From: Moniliella sp. 'wahieum'
Lineage: Eukaryota; Basidiomycota; Moniliellomycetes; Moniliellales; Moniliellaceae
DNA: 64,000 nucleotides
Assembly: GCA_003971905.1 (NCBI GenBank)
Contig: RSEE01000036.1
Span: 372,001 to 436,000, forward strand
Direction: 5' to 3'
Shown: positions 11,042-21,660 of the stretch, in pieces
How positions within the stretch are numbered: position 1 is the stretch's first letter
Layout: each line of letters begins with the position of its first letter
Made by a program: the position numbers and the translations under genes
The notes under the pieces: generated by a model
The model's database searches: none
Told to the model about the DNA's origin: nothing
Seen by the model: the letters and a program-made list of their open reading frames with translations, nothing else

Positions 11042-12523
11042 AGTCACTTGTCAGGATGCCCAATCCTTGGTTGCCATTTGCGCCTGTGTTACCTTTCAGT
11101 TTTACCCCGCCATGTCCCCCCTCTCATCTGCGCTTTCCCTCCTCCCCCCTCCCCTTTTTCTCTACCAGTTAGTTACGGTTCCACCTTCTGTTACGGGCCT
11201 TGTTATGGGTCACGCCCCCGTTCTCTTTTCTGTACCCGTTCTCTTTTTCTGTACCCGATCTTTCTTTCCTTGTTGTGCCGGTCCTCGTCCATTGTACCCC
11301 AACTGCGTTGGGCTGATGGGACGCAGGAGCGGAGCACGCCATGGCTCCTGGTGAGCCGGTGGACTTGGTGTGCTCCGTCACAAGCATCTCCCTCAATTAC
11401 ACTTCTTTCATGTTCCTTTGTCTTGTTGGGCTGTTAGTTACATCTCGTATCATGCGGGATAACTGCCTTTTGCGTTTTCGTCTTCTCCTGAGAGAAGTCT
11501 CCGAGGAAACCTGTCAGACCTGATGCAGAGATTGTGGCCCCTGCATGGTGTGTCTGCGCATTATTTTACTGTCTGCTCCTCTTGGCTTGGCTTGTTTCTG
11601 TTGCCGCGTTACTAGTTACTCTCCGTTTTTTGAATCTCGAAGGTCAGTCCGTCCAACCGTGGATCAGCAATCAGATCTTCATTGCGCCTTGATTACATTT
11701 AGTTAGTAATTGCTACAAACATCAGGATGTGCCCCTGTTATTCGTCAGGCTGAGAGGTCTGAAGAGGTGTCTGTGCACTCTACATGTACACCGATGCTCG
11801 TCTTTGCGTTCCATTTGTAACACAGCTGTGCTCACTTAGTTGAAGGTGGACGGCCCCGGTAACGGTGGATAAGGCTCCGACTGTTGAGAAATGTACTCGG
11901 TATATCCCTCTTCTTCGACCTGTCGTCCCGCACCTGGAACTGGATGCCTTGTGCATGGCGTGAGGCTAGTCAATGACTAATGATGGCAAACCGATTATTC
12001 ATTCAGGCCCCAGGATTGCCTGTGGTGGCGCTTGTTGGTGGGCGGGCGGGTAATTGCATCTGGATATTGATTCAGATGGGGTGAGCGGCGAGCGCACTGA
12101 GCAGTGATGCCGGGGATGGTGAACCCAGGGAGCAGGGCGGCAGAGATGGCAGAGAGGGGTGTCAATATTCAATCGATGACGTTGCATCAGATGCGGCCAC
12201 AATCTGAAAGGTGCAAACCCCCAGACTGGCGCCGTGCGGGGCGGCGGCTGCGGGTGCTAGGGTTGGCGTGCTGCGCATGCCTGATGGGCATCAAGGAGGC
12301 GGCTGCGTTGATGGCATCGATAGCTGAGATCTGAGATCAGAGATCTGATAACCGATCCCCGGCAGCTCTGCTCCACGATGCGGCCAGCCAATGCCCATCC
12401 TCCGCCCGCGCCGGCCTCTTTGCCCGCCGCGTCGGCTGCGCCTTTGTCCGTCTCGCGTCGCCTCATCTCCTTTCTCCTCCCGCCGCCATCTTCCCCCCTC
12501 CGACGCCATGGCCCATCCCGCTC
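11042..12523. other. Intergenic region between GH128 and HapX genes
   Basis: First about 450 bases are C/T-rich and probably 3' untranslated. The rest contains no recognisable gene. A direct near-repeat of a TTCTCTTT(T)CTGTACCCG word lies at 11220-11260. CTGAGATCTGAGATCAGAGATCTGAT near 12325-12350 is a run of GATCTGA words. Confidence 0.5.
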
Positions 12524-14136
12524 ATGACCTGGCCGCCCCCCGCCGCCCCCGCCCCTGTGGCGTATGCGCCCCCGCCCCCATCCGCCGTCTCTGCCCCGCC
12601 CCCGCGCCGAGGACGCCCCCCGCGGTCGGCATCAACAGCGTCCAAGACGACGACACGAGCCAAGCGCAAGCCCGCTTCGTCCCGCACCCCCCAAGCCACG
12701 GGCCTGCCCGCCCCCTTTCCCCCCGTGCCCATGCCTGTGGGCGAGGTACTGAATGCGTTGGCTGGCGCGGTCGCCATGACCGCATCCGTACTCACCCCCC
12801 CCCCAGCTGCGCCAGTTGTCTCCCCTCTGCCCGAACTGGACGAGGCGGGGGCGGAGGAGCTGACCCGCTCCAAGCCTGGCCGCAAACCACTGAACGATGT
12901 ACCGGCTACCCGACGCACCGCACAGAATCGTGCTTCGCAGCGCGCCTTTCGTGAACGCCGCCAAGCGCATCTTGCCGATCTAGAGGGGAAGGTGAAACGG
13001 TACGAAGCGGAACGTGGAGCGATTGCTTCGCAGCTTTCCATCCTAGCCCAGCGCGTGAGGGAGGAAACTCCACGGGTGTATGCGTTGGAAACGGCCCTTG
13101 TGGCTCGCGACCAAGAAATTTCGCATTGGCAAGCTCGGTGTACCGACTTGAGTCGGGCCTTGGATGCGGTTCAGGCGGCGGTACGCAACTCGATGCCAGA
13201 CAAGCCCCCGGCTGCCTCCAGCGAGACACCCAGGCCAGTCTCTCGGCCCTCGGCACCTCCGCGCCGCTCCCTCGAGACGGTCACCACCCCCACGGCTTCA
13301 TCCACCACCCTGTCCCCCTCGCCGCCTGGGCCGAAGCGACGGGAGACGGCGAGTAACATCATGCCAACGGCACTTACCATGCCCAATGGTGGAGTTGGTG
13401 TGTGGACCAGCTTGCCTCCGTTGGACGCGCCTGGCGCCACCGAGGACGGCAAGTGGTGTGGTGGGTGCGTCAAAGGCGGGGAATGTGCGTGTCGCGGGAT
13501 GGGATCATCGACTTCGATGCGGGTGCGCCGGTAGCCGTCGTCACTGGAACCGATGCCGTGCCACTTCGTCAGAAGCGCAGCAAGGCTTCCGACACAAAAC
13601 TGTGGTTGGTGCAGCCGTGCAGCGAAGAGACAACCGTCGCCCCTGCGAGCGAGGTGCCCCAGTGCTCGGGCGATCCCCGCACCTGTGGTGCCTGTGGTAC
13701 CGACCCGGGTCTGGCTGCGTTCTGCGAGGCGGTGAATGAGGAGGAACGAGGTGGAGATGTGCCCGTGGCAGCCCGACTTGCCCGCCCGCCTAGCCCTTCG
13801 GGCGTAGAGGAAGGCGAGCAGGAAGCGTCGGTACCCGAGGCGTGGCAGCAGCTCCGCTCCCACCCCCACTTTGCCTCCTTTACGCATGACGACCGCGCGG
13901 GGCTCAACTTGCTTGCCGACGTGGTGGCGGGCCGGCATGCGCTTCTTACTGTCCCAGACGCAGGAAGTGGGCGTGCGAGCTCGTCGGAGCCGCTGGCCCG
14001 TCGCAAGCGACGCCGGGTCCATGTGGATCGCGATGGAATCCGAAATGCGTTGGCGCTCTTGGACAGTGGCGCCTGGCCCGCAAGCCGTGCCACGACACCC
14101 CCTTCCCCTACTGCTGCCTCAACCAAGTCGTTGTGA
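12524..14136 (+). CDS. HapX-like bZIP iron regulator
   Basis: HapX proteins act in the nucleus with the CCAAT-binding complex and sense iron-sulfur status through cysteine-rich regions. From ATG 12524 the protein is Pro/Ala-rich with an AT-hook-like core (RRGRPPR, residues 28-34). KPGRKPLNDVPATRRTAQNR (residues 117-136) and ASQRAFRERRQAHLADLE form the HapX/Pap1-type basic region and zipper start; heptad leucines and hydrophobics run to about residue 175. Near residue 300 CGGCVKGGECAC is one Cys-rich cluster. After one frame change near 13500 a second cluster reads GDPRTCGACGTDPGLAAFCE (bases 13670-13729), a signature of HapX rather than Yap1. The C-terminal part has a basic RRKRRRVHVDRDGIRNALA segment and ends STKSL, TGA 14134-14136. 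The canonical N-terminal Hap4-like segment just before KPGRKP is not obvious (EELTRS is present instead). The start may lie further upstream, since 12370-12523 is also Pro/Ala coding-like. Confidence 0.85.
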
Positions 14137-15060
14137 AAGCGAATGGACACGGAAGAACGATGTGGATGCTACTCTCTTGGTCCACTACTACTACTGCCAC
14201 ACTGGACACTGCGTGAAGACTCAAGTATTATGTCTACAAAAATCTTGTTTATCGATCTATCCGGAGCCCCTCCGGCCCCCATTCTGCTTCGACCAACTGT
14301 GGTTGGTCCCCAGAAGAGACCGGAAGCAGTGCACAGACAGGAAGAGTCAGATGGTACATAGATAGAGCCTTGGAGGCCTTGTTAGGTGGTGGATTAACCA
14401 CAGAGCCCGCCCACCACCCTCGCCGGCTCCCATCAGACACGAAGCATTCTCAGCTGTCGTTCGGGCTGTCGTCGTTGTCAATCCGATGGTCTACGAGTGG
14501 CGCCAGGCCTCTCCCCATCCGCTCCAGCCCGAGATCACCCTGTCCACCAGAACGGCTACCAGCAAGGAATTCGTGAATTGTCCTAGCCCGCTTGGGCGCC
14601 AAACGCACATTTCTTCCCTACCCATTCTGTCCACTGGAGAGGGCCGAGGCGAGAATTCAGGACAGAGCGGTAGCCCAAATGCTGCGACGCGCCATAGGAG
14701 GCTGGCTCGGGCACGCGTACACGAGGCAGCACGACGACAGGCAAGGGGAGGCCGAGCATGTCCCAGCTGCGCCTGGCCCACGTCTACGGGCCAAGCCTTC
14801 CTGAAACCGGCTTCTGTGCGCTCTACCCAATCTCATCCGCCTGCACCGTAACAGGAGTTGGGAGCGGCGAGTCGAAGAGAGAGCCAGATTGGCCGCGTTG
14901 GACGATGCTGCGCAGAGGAGAGAGGGAGCTTTGGGCCTGGACGGACCGCAGCTTCATACGCTACAGAGACGGTGACCGTGCGAATTGTCTCCACGTTGCT
15001 TGCTTTCGGTGTGGGCCCACCACAGGCCAGGGAGGATAAGTTGAATAAGAACGCGACAAT

Positions 15061-15084
15061 GGGCGTGGGCGTGGGCGTGGGCGT
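15061..15084. repeat. GGGCGT hexamer tandem repeat, four copies
   Basis: Four perfect consecutive GGGCGT units are visible, followed by GGC. Confidence 0.9.
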
Positions 15085-15499
15085 GGCACACTACCCCAGG
15101 CCCAAGTCAGTAACAACGGGCCAACACGGGGTGCCTACCCGGGGTGCCGACGCTGCCCCCGCTGGTACCGACTTGCCGCTAGTCGAGCCAGGGACAGACG
15201 AGGCCTCTGTTTGTCGCGTACGTGCGGGCACTCGAGAAGTGAGTGTGCGCTGTGGTCTGGTTGCGGGTCGGGATCGAGGGCGGTGGGGCACAGGACCGGA
15301 GCAGGCGCCAGCCCAGCCCGTCCCCTCGGTCCAGCCTGGAGCTTGGCCTTGGCTCCATGCGACGCGGGGGGGGCAGCTAATGCGTCGGCGCGGCGTTGCG
15401 TAAACGTGAGTCTGCAACGTGGCCCACCAGGACACGACGACATCCCCTAGCGAGCAAGGTCTAGTCTAGCATGCCCTGCTCAACGTCAATCCCCCTCCC

Positions 15500-15545
15500 G
15501 GCAGCCTCGTCCCCGACACGCACCTGTGACGGGGACGAGGCTGCC
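15500..15545. repeat. Perfect 16-bp inverted repeat (hairpin)
   Basis: GGCAGCCTCGTCCCCG at 15500-15515 is exactly complementary to 15530-15545, around a 14-base loop that can itself pair CAC with GTG. It lies about 480 bases beyond the PLC1 stop, between convergent genes. Confidence 0.9.
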
Positions 15546-16027
15546 ACGGGCAAAAGCACCAAGGCACGGTCCTGATGCGAGGCACAGCCGCCCTGCTCGC
15601 CCTGTCGCCGCCACGGTTTGTCTCAAATTGCACGGCGATTGTGGCCTGGTGGGCCGTTCGTGTTCGTCCAGCCTCTGGACCCGTGGGCCCAGCAGGCAAG
15701 GCGGATGATGTGTGAATAAGTAATACGATGCGGGGGGTTCATGAGATTCCGGCCGGCGGAAGGGAGAACGAATGAAGATGGAAGACTGAGTGGGGACAAA
15801 GGAGGAAGGAGTGAGGAATGGGGAATGGAGAGTGGGGAATGGGGAATGGGGGGGAAGGGGAGATACTGGGAGCGCGCGGGGGGAAGGTGTGCAAAGATGG
15901 GGTGAATTGGTAAAAAAAAGGGAGCTCAATGCAAAGCGAGGGGAAAGGGGTGGGGTACTTTTGGTTGGATGCGGGGGGGGCAGCCGACAAGAAGAGCGAG
16001 GCGAGGCGGACGAGCGTCGGACTGAGC

Positions 16028-19000
16028 TCAGGCGTCCCAGCTAAACTGCGTGCTGGGTGACGAGAGGCTGTCGTCCGTTGTGCCCGAGGTGGGGTAGGAA
16101 CTGGGGTGGAGAGGGGCGTCAGCGTGCTGAGCACGCCCTCGAGGTGAAAGCCGATATGGACAAAAAGCGTGGCATGCGGCAACGGATTGAGATAGGCATC
16201 GTACAAGGGCAGGTGATGGTATCCCTCGGCCAAGGAACCAACGCTGGCCATGTGTGCTGCGGCTAAGACTCGTCCGGCCTCGCCGTCCTCGGACGAGGAC
16301 CGGTGCCGGAGCGGGGAGAGCAGCTTGGACTTCCGCAGCTCTTCTTCCGCATGGGACCAGACTTGGAACCGACAAAGGCGAGATCGAGCAGGCCGCCCGT
16401 CAAACTCCCGATGCTCCGATCTCCGGCCAGCGCCATGCCAGGCGCAAGCGGCACGTCCAACGGTACCGACAACTCTTCGTCCCAGCGCGGGTTGAAGCCG
16501 TTGCGGTGCACGACCTGAGTACTTTTTTCTCGACTCCCTCGCCACTTTCGCGTCGCTCAGCTTGGGCAGGGCGGGCGAGAGCGAACGTTGTTCGCCCCAT
16601 TGGGGCGGGGTATGCAACGCAAGCGACACGGACGGCGACAACAGCTCTTCCTCCACCCGGGGTAAAAGTTGGGCCGAGATGACATGAACCACGAGGCGAA
16701 TGCGTACCTTGGCCGCACTCTCGTACGGGTCGCGCAGCGCACGAGGTTTGAGCACGTACCCAGCCGCCGCGTTGCGCGCAAAGAGCGCATGGGACAGCTC
16801 CAAGCCCAAGTCGCTCGTTTGCCAATTGAGCGCCACCTGCTGGCACCCGGCCATCCAGAACGCCAATGGGTCTGGGTTGGCCGACGTGTGTTTGCCCCGG
16901 GCTACATTGCTCATGAGAGACGGGTAGATGCGCACGAGGTGCGTCCGAGCGTGGCCCAAGAGCTGGGGCAAATGTTTGCGCGCGCCAGCTTCGGAGAGAA
17001 ACTGATCATCTGTTCCGGCGGCGCCGGGGCAAAGCCACGAAACTTGACGCCGACCGTGTAGACCAAGAGCTCGGCAAGCCGCGGCGACAGGGCGCGTTTG
17101 GTCGAGCGCAATTTTCGTCCGAGACGTCGCAAGCTGTCGTCCGACGTCGACGCATCGTCCGACACACTGCATCCTTCGCTCGACGAGGTCAGCACCGGAG
17201 CCAGCGGCAACTCTTCCTCCCCGGCCGTCAAGGGCGAGGGACAAGGGGAGAGGGTGAACGAAGGCGAAGGCGATACGGTGCTGGGCGCATGCACAGAATG
17301 GGCTTGCACGTTCTTGGCCTTGATTAGAATCCGCCCTTGCAGTTCCCGCGCGAGGGGAGATTGGGCGCATGGGCCGAGTACTGCAGACGCTGGGTAAGCA
17401 AGGCGGGGCCCAACTCGGCGCGCAGGATGGAAGCAAGGCTGTCCTGTTGTTGCAGCGTGTTGTGCACCTCGAGGCAGAGATGAGAGGCCAAGGCGAAGCA
17501 GCAAACGCATAGCGTGCCACGGCCCGGAGCGCATCCCGGATTCCCAATCGCGTCGTCAACGTTCGGCCGTGAGTAACCAGGGTTCTCCATGAGGCCCATC
17601 CCAACAATCAATTTCGATCGATCGGGCGCCGGCCTGGAGCGCACGGACCAAGCCCTGGACCTCGCTTCCCCCGACTAATTGGCCGGACACGAGGTAGGTG
17701 TTGTGGCTGGCCGCAATAAAGTACTCGTTCAGGGGACGGTCCATATCATGGGCACAGGCATCCGCATGAACCGCCCGTTTGGAAGGGTCGGGAGCAGCGA
17801 GGGCCAAGAGCGCCTCGGGGGTATGCGCAGACAGCCGTTGAGCATCCAGATGGGACTGGGCTTGGATGCTGGGCAACGCCCAAGGTGCGTACCGATCGGC
17901 AATGGCACAATTGTCTGCGCTCAGCAAAAGTTGGTAAACCGTCCAGTGTCAACAAGCCGTTTCTGCATCAGCGAACCGGCGGAACAGCATGGACAGGGCA
18001 TCGTCTTTCAAGACCATCTGAGGGCAAGAAGGGTCAGTCAACCTCGTTTGGGGCAACATACGCCTATACATAGGTCGAACCGGGAAGGAAAACACAACCT
18101 TTTGTTCTTGCGCCAGAAAACACCCAAATTCATGCTGGTTCATCCCAGTGTTCGAACCAGACCAAGCACCATAGATGGCGTCGACCTCAGGGCGGTACGT
18201 TAGCAGGCGGACAAAGACTTGGAACTGGGCAAAGTCAAGTGTGCCAGCCGCATTGGTGTCGGCCTTGGCGAAGAGGGCAGCGAGGGTAGACTGGGGAGCA
18301 TGGATGCCGAGTTGGCGACAGAGGCGCGCAGTGGCTGCCAGCCCTAAGCGCTCGCCGGGGGCAGGGGGAGGGGCGAGGAGCGCAGCATGAGGCGGGACGG
18401 CTGCCTTGGGCAGACGCAAGAGCGCAGGGGGGGAGAGGGAGGTGGGCGCGGTCAGGGGCGGAGCTGGAGTAGAGCCGAGGAGAGCGTGCTTGGCGAGCAG
18501 GAGGAGCTGGAGCGCGCCGCCAGCAGGCAAAGCTCTCGTCCGACAAGGCAATGAGGTGGAGCTGCTTGTCAGCGGGCGGGTCGCCCGGCCGAGCAAAGGC
18601 CCGGTACGAGACAGTAATCCACCTGGGTTCATGGGCAGCCGAGATACTAAGGGCCTCGCGGTCTGCCGCCGCGCAGCGCCGGCACGAACAGACACGAGAG
18701 AGGCGAGGGTGACGCGGTTGGACTTTTTGCTGGCCCACGTCATCTCGCCGGCGACAGCGTCAAGCCGGAAGCGGAAAAAGCGTTGGCGGACCTTGCGCGT
18801 AGTGACTTTGAGCAGCATCTCCCCACTCTTTGGGGGGAGGGCGGCAGAGCGGGCGGTGTGAGAGGATGGGGCAGGGGTGGAGCGGAAGCTGGCAATGCGG
18901 GCATCCGAGGAGCGACGGCGGGCTAGTGGGATGAGTGGCGGGACGGCGGAGCCCGGGGGGCGGAGGAGGTGGCGGGGGTGAAGGCGACGGGCGAGGGACA

Positions 19001-19366
19001 TGGGGCTGTCGATGACAGGTAGCGTCGCTGCTCGGGCAGGGAAGTGGAGCCGGGGAGGGGGTTGAGGATGAGGATGAGGATGGGAATGAGGGGGAGGCTG
19101 AGGGGGAAGGTGCGGAGGAGGATGCGAGGGGACGAGAGAAGGCGAATGGGATGAAGGGCGAGGGCAGGCGTCGGCGTCGGCGTCGGGTGGAGGCGGGCGG
19201 CGCGGGGCCGCAGAGACGGCTGGGTGGAGGACATGGGCGCGGGGCCAAGGCTGGGCTCGGACTGGCGGCGGAGGATGGACGAAGACATGGCGAGGGACAA
19301 GGCGGCGCGAGTGCGGGGGGGGTGGAGGTCATGTGCGCCGGGTGGGGGGGGCGTGGGGCGGGACAT
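16028..19366 (-). CDS. PLC1: Phosphoinositide-specific phospholipase C (frame-broken)
   Basis: The enzyme cleaves PIP2 to inositol trisphosphate and diacylglycerol at the plasma membrane. From a candidate start at 19366 a long Pro/Ser-rich N-terminus leads to a PH-like segment ([20 protein letters not shown], near 18820-18760) with [16 protein letters not shown]. An EF-hand-like helix-loop follows ([20 protein letters not shown], near 18250). An intron at about 18018-18105 joins FLAQEQ to [20 protein letters not shown]. The X domain shows [20 protein letters not shown] (first catalytic His), [12 protein letters not shown] (calcium-binding Glu and Asp), LVTHGRTLT (second catalytic His) and a further frame with [12 protein letters not shown] (Glu). 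The Y domain gives [36 protein letters not shown] and GYVLKP. A C2 domain follows with HGFNPRWDE-like [19 protein letters not shown], then [20 protein letters not shown] and TLFVHIGF. The stop that fits best is at 16028 (tail FSWDA). All catalytic residues are present; several one-base breaks split the frames. Confidence 0.92.
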
Positions 19367-21660
19367 GGGGGCCGGGGGAGAGGTGTGGGAGAGGTGGTGG
19401 GAAATGGGGTGGAAGAGGTGGCAGGAGAGAAGTGGCAGGAGAGAGGTGACTAGTGATAGCAGAAGAGTGGCAAAAAAAAGGCAGGCGGCGGCGCAGAGGA
19501 GAAGCAGCGATGGAGGCGGCTGGGCTGAGGGGTGGGGGTGGGAGTGCCGGTGCGGTGTCCTACGGCGACTGGGGACGGAGCGGCGAGTGCGGAGGGAGGG
19601 CTACGGAGAGCAGCACCGAGTGAGCAGACGGGATGAAAGAGGAAACGGGCAAGGATGAATGACGCAACCGCGTCTCCAACCCAGCGCCTGCCGCGAGAAG
19701 AGCGCTGCGCAACTCACGAGCGAGCCCAACGCTGGGCCGCAACCCTCCCGCCACAGGCGCAGGACCGCACACGCAGCCCAGGCGCCGCGGCGCCAATACG
19801 CGGCGCCCAGCCGCTGCTGCTCTCCAGCAGACGCCCCAGCGCTCTGGGCTGCTTCTGGGTTGTGAGTCAGATTCCGATTCGGATCTTCCAGCTCGCTTTT
19901 GTTTTTTTCTCTTTTCAAAAGCCGCGGGCACGCCGAGGCCCTGGGCACTCCACGGGGGTTACGTGGGAGTAGCGACTACCGACTACGGCGCTCCGCCCGC
20001 ACTGGCACCCTGTGGGCCTCAGCCTCAGCGCTCACGCTCAGCCTCAGAGCCTCAGCGCCTCAGCCATGTTACGCGTTCCCTGTTGCCAGATACGCCGGCC
20101 CCGGCACCGCGCCACACCGCACGCGTCACCCGTCCGTCGCTGGCCGCGTCAACGACGCGAACTTTCTAACGTTCCCTGCCCAGCCTGCGTCATACATCGC
20201 GGCCCGCCTCCACACTCACACCAGACACTGCCCCCGCCGCCTGCTCCGAGCTCCGAAGCTCCTCTGCCGTGCCAGCCAACGCGCAGCGAAGGCGGCAAAC
20301 GCCTATTGCCGAAGGCCCATGGTATGTGGCCCAATGCATAAGGCCCCACGCCTAACGCCTATAAGACCTACGGCCTAAGGCCCCTAAGGCTAAGGCCGGT
20401 ACTAGTAATCAAAGGCCTAAGATCTAAGACCAAAGGCCGATACAGGCAAGGCAAGGCCAAGGCACATAGGCTGGGCAAGCACACGGTAAGCGTGCGAGGC
20501 CGACTGGGCCTGTCGTCTCCACTCTCCCCGCGCCACAGCAGCCCAAGTCGGGCCGGACCAGCTCGAGGTGACCGGTGATGTGTGAGCGCTGAGCGCTGAG
20601 CGTAGAAAGACATGGTATGGCGCGTGGAACTGGCCGCCTGCCTTCCTCTCTTCATGATCATCAACATAATCAACAATCACACTGTCATGCATCCTGCATC
20701 AGCGGTCGCATGTTACATAGCAGACCAAAGCCTACGTATCGTATCGACAGGGATACAAAGACCCCATTCGCGTGCGATCAGTCGCTGATCGGCGCGCTCA
20801 GTCCCAGGCGCCTCTGCGCCTCTGCCTTCTCCACAAAGCAGTCGCTCCAATCGTGAATCATGAATCAACAAGAATCAACAATCCATAATCACCAAGCTTA
20901 TCCACCGCCCACAGCCATCGGACTCCGCCTCAGTCACCAGTGCACACATGTGGCGCCAGTGACGCTCACCGGCACTCCCCTCCCCTCCGGCTCTTCCCCT
21001 CCCTGCGCCGCACGCCGCTGGCCCATTCGTCTTATCGGTTAGCAAGATGGCCCGCTCTCTCTTGTCTTGTCTGTCCCCCGCCGCGCGCACACCACAGACC
21101 AACCCCACGCAACACAGCGCATGGACAGAGTCGCAACCTCCGCGCTGCGGCTCAGCGCCTCGCCTGCCCCCCCTCCCCACGGAGCCCTCGGATCTCACAA
21201 TCGCACCGTGCATTCGATCACGCTCCTCTGGCGTCAATGCAATCAATATATGCCCTGGCCTTCATCCCTCTCATTCATCGGTTTAACGTTTACGTTTGTG
21301 TGCACCATGCCCACGCACCATCTATCATGTCGTGAACGTCAAACGACGCGACGCAGTATAGACTGATGCACCGTAGCACCATCAGTTGCATCAGCGGGCA
21401 CTGGTCAGCTCCGACACATTGACCTGATGCCCTGATGAGTCAGCGTCAAAACGGCAACCAGAAAAAGCCGGCTTGCCAGTAGTTCCCAAGCTCGGTCAGT
21501 CACGAGGGGATAGGCAGGAGAAGGGGAAGAGGAGAACGCGAGAGGAGGGAAAAGAGTTAGTGGTGCTATTACTGCAGTGTCAGTGGTACCTTCTAGGTCT
21601 GGGCCTATGCCTAGCTGTTGTGCCTGTGTCATTGTGCCGTCTGCTAGTAGTATATATACG
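19367..21660. other. Gene-poor region upstream of PLC1
   Basis: The first 0.6 kb should be the PLC1 promoter. The rest has no recognisable gene. It carries CTCAGCG words (20018-20066), an AAGGCC/CCTAAGG word array (20340-20462) and GAGCGCTGAGCG (20583-20602). Confidence 0.55.
20340..20462. repeat. Degenerate AAGGCC / CCTAAGG word array
   Basis: About fifteen AAGGCC, GGCCTAAG or CCTAAGGC words are packed in 120 bases with constantly varying spacers. This is not a clean tandem repeat. Confidence 0.7.

Larger units (their letters stand above)
14137..16027. other. Convergent intergenic region between HapX and PLC1 genes
   Basis: No gene recognised in about 1.9 kb. It holds four GGGCGT units (15061-15084), a strong hairpin (15500-15545) and a G/A-rich stretch at 15780-15990 with repeated GGGGAATGG units, probably the PLC1 3' flank. 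Confidence 0.55.

Noticed and set aside
13171-14022. Long minus-strand open frame opposite the HapX gene
   Set aside because: It is the antisense shadow of a conserved plus-strand protein; no motif of its own.
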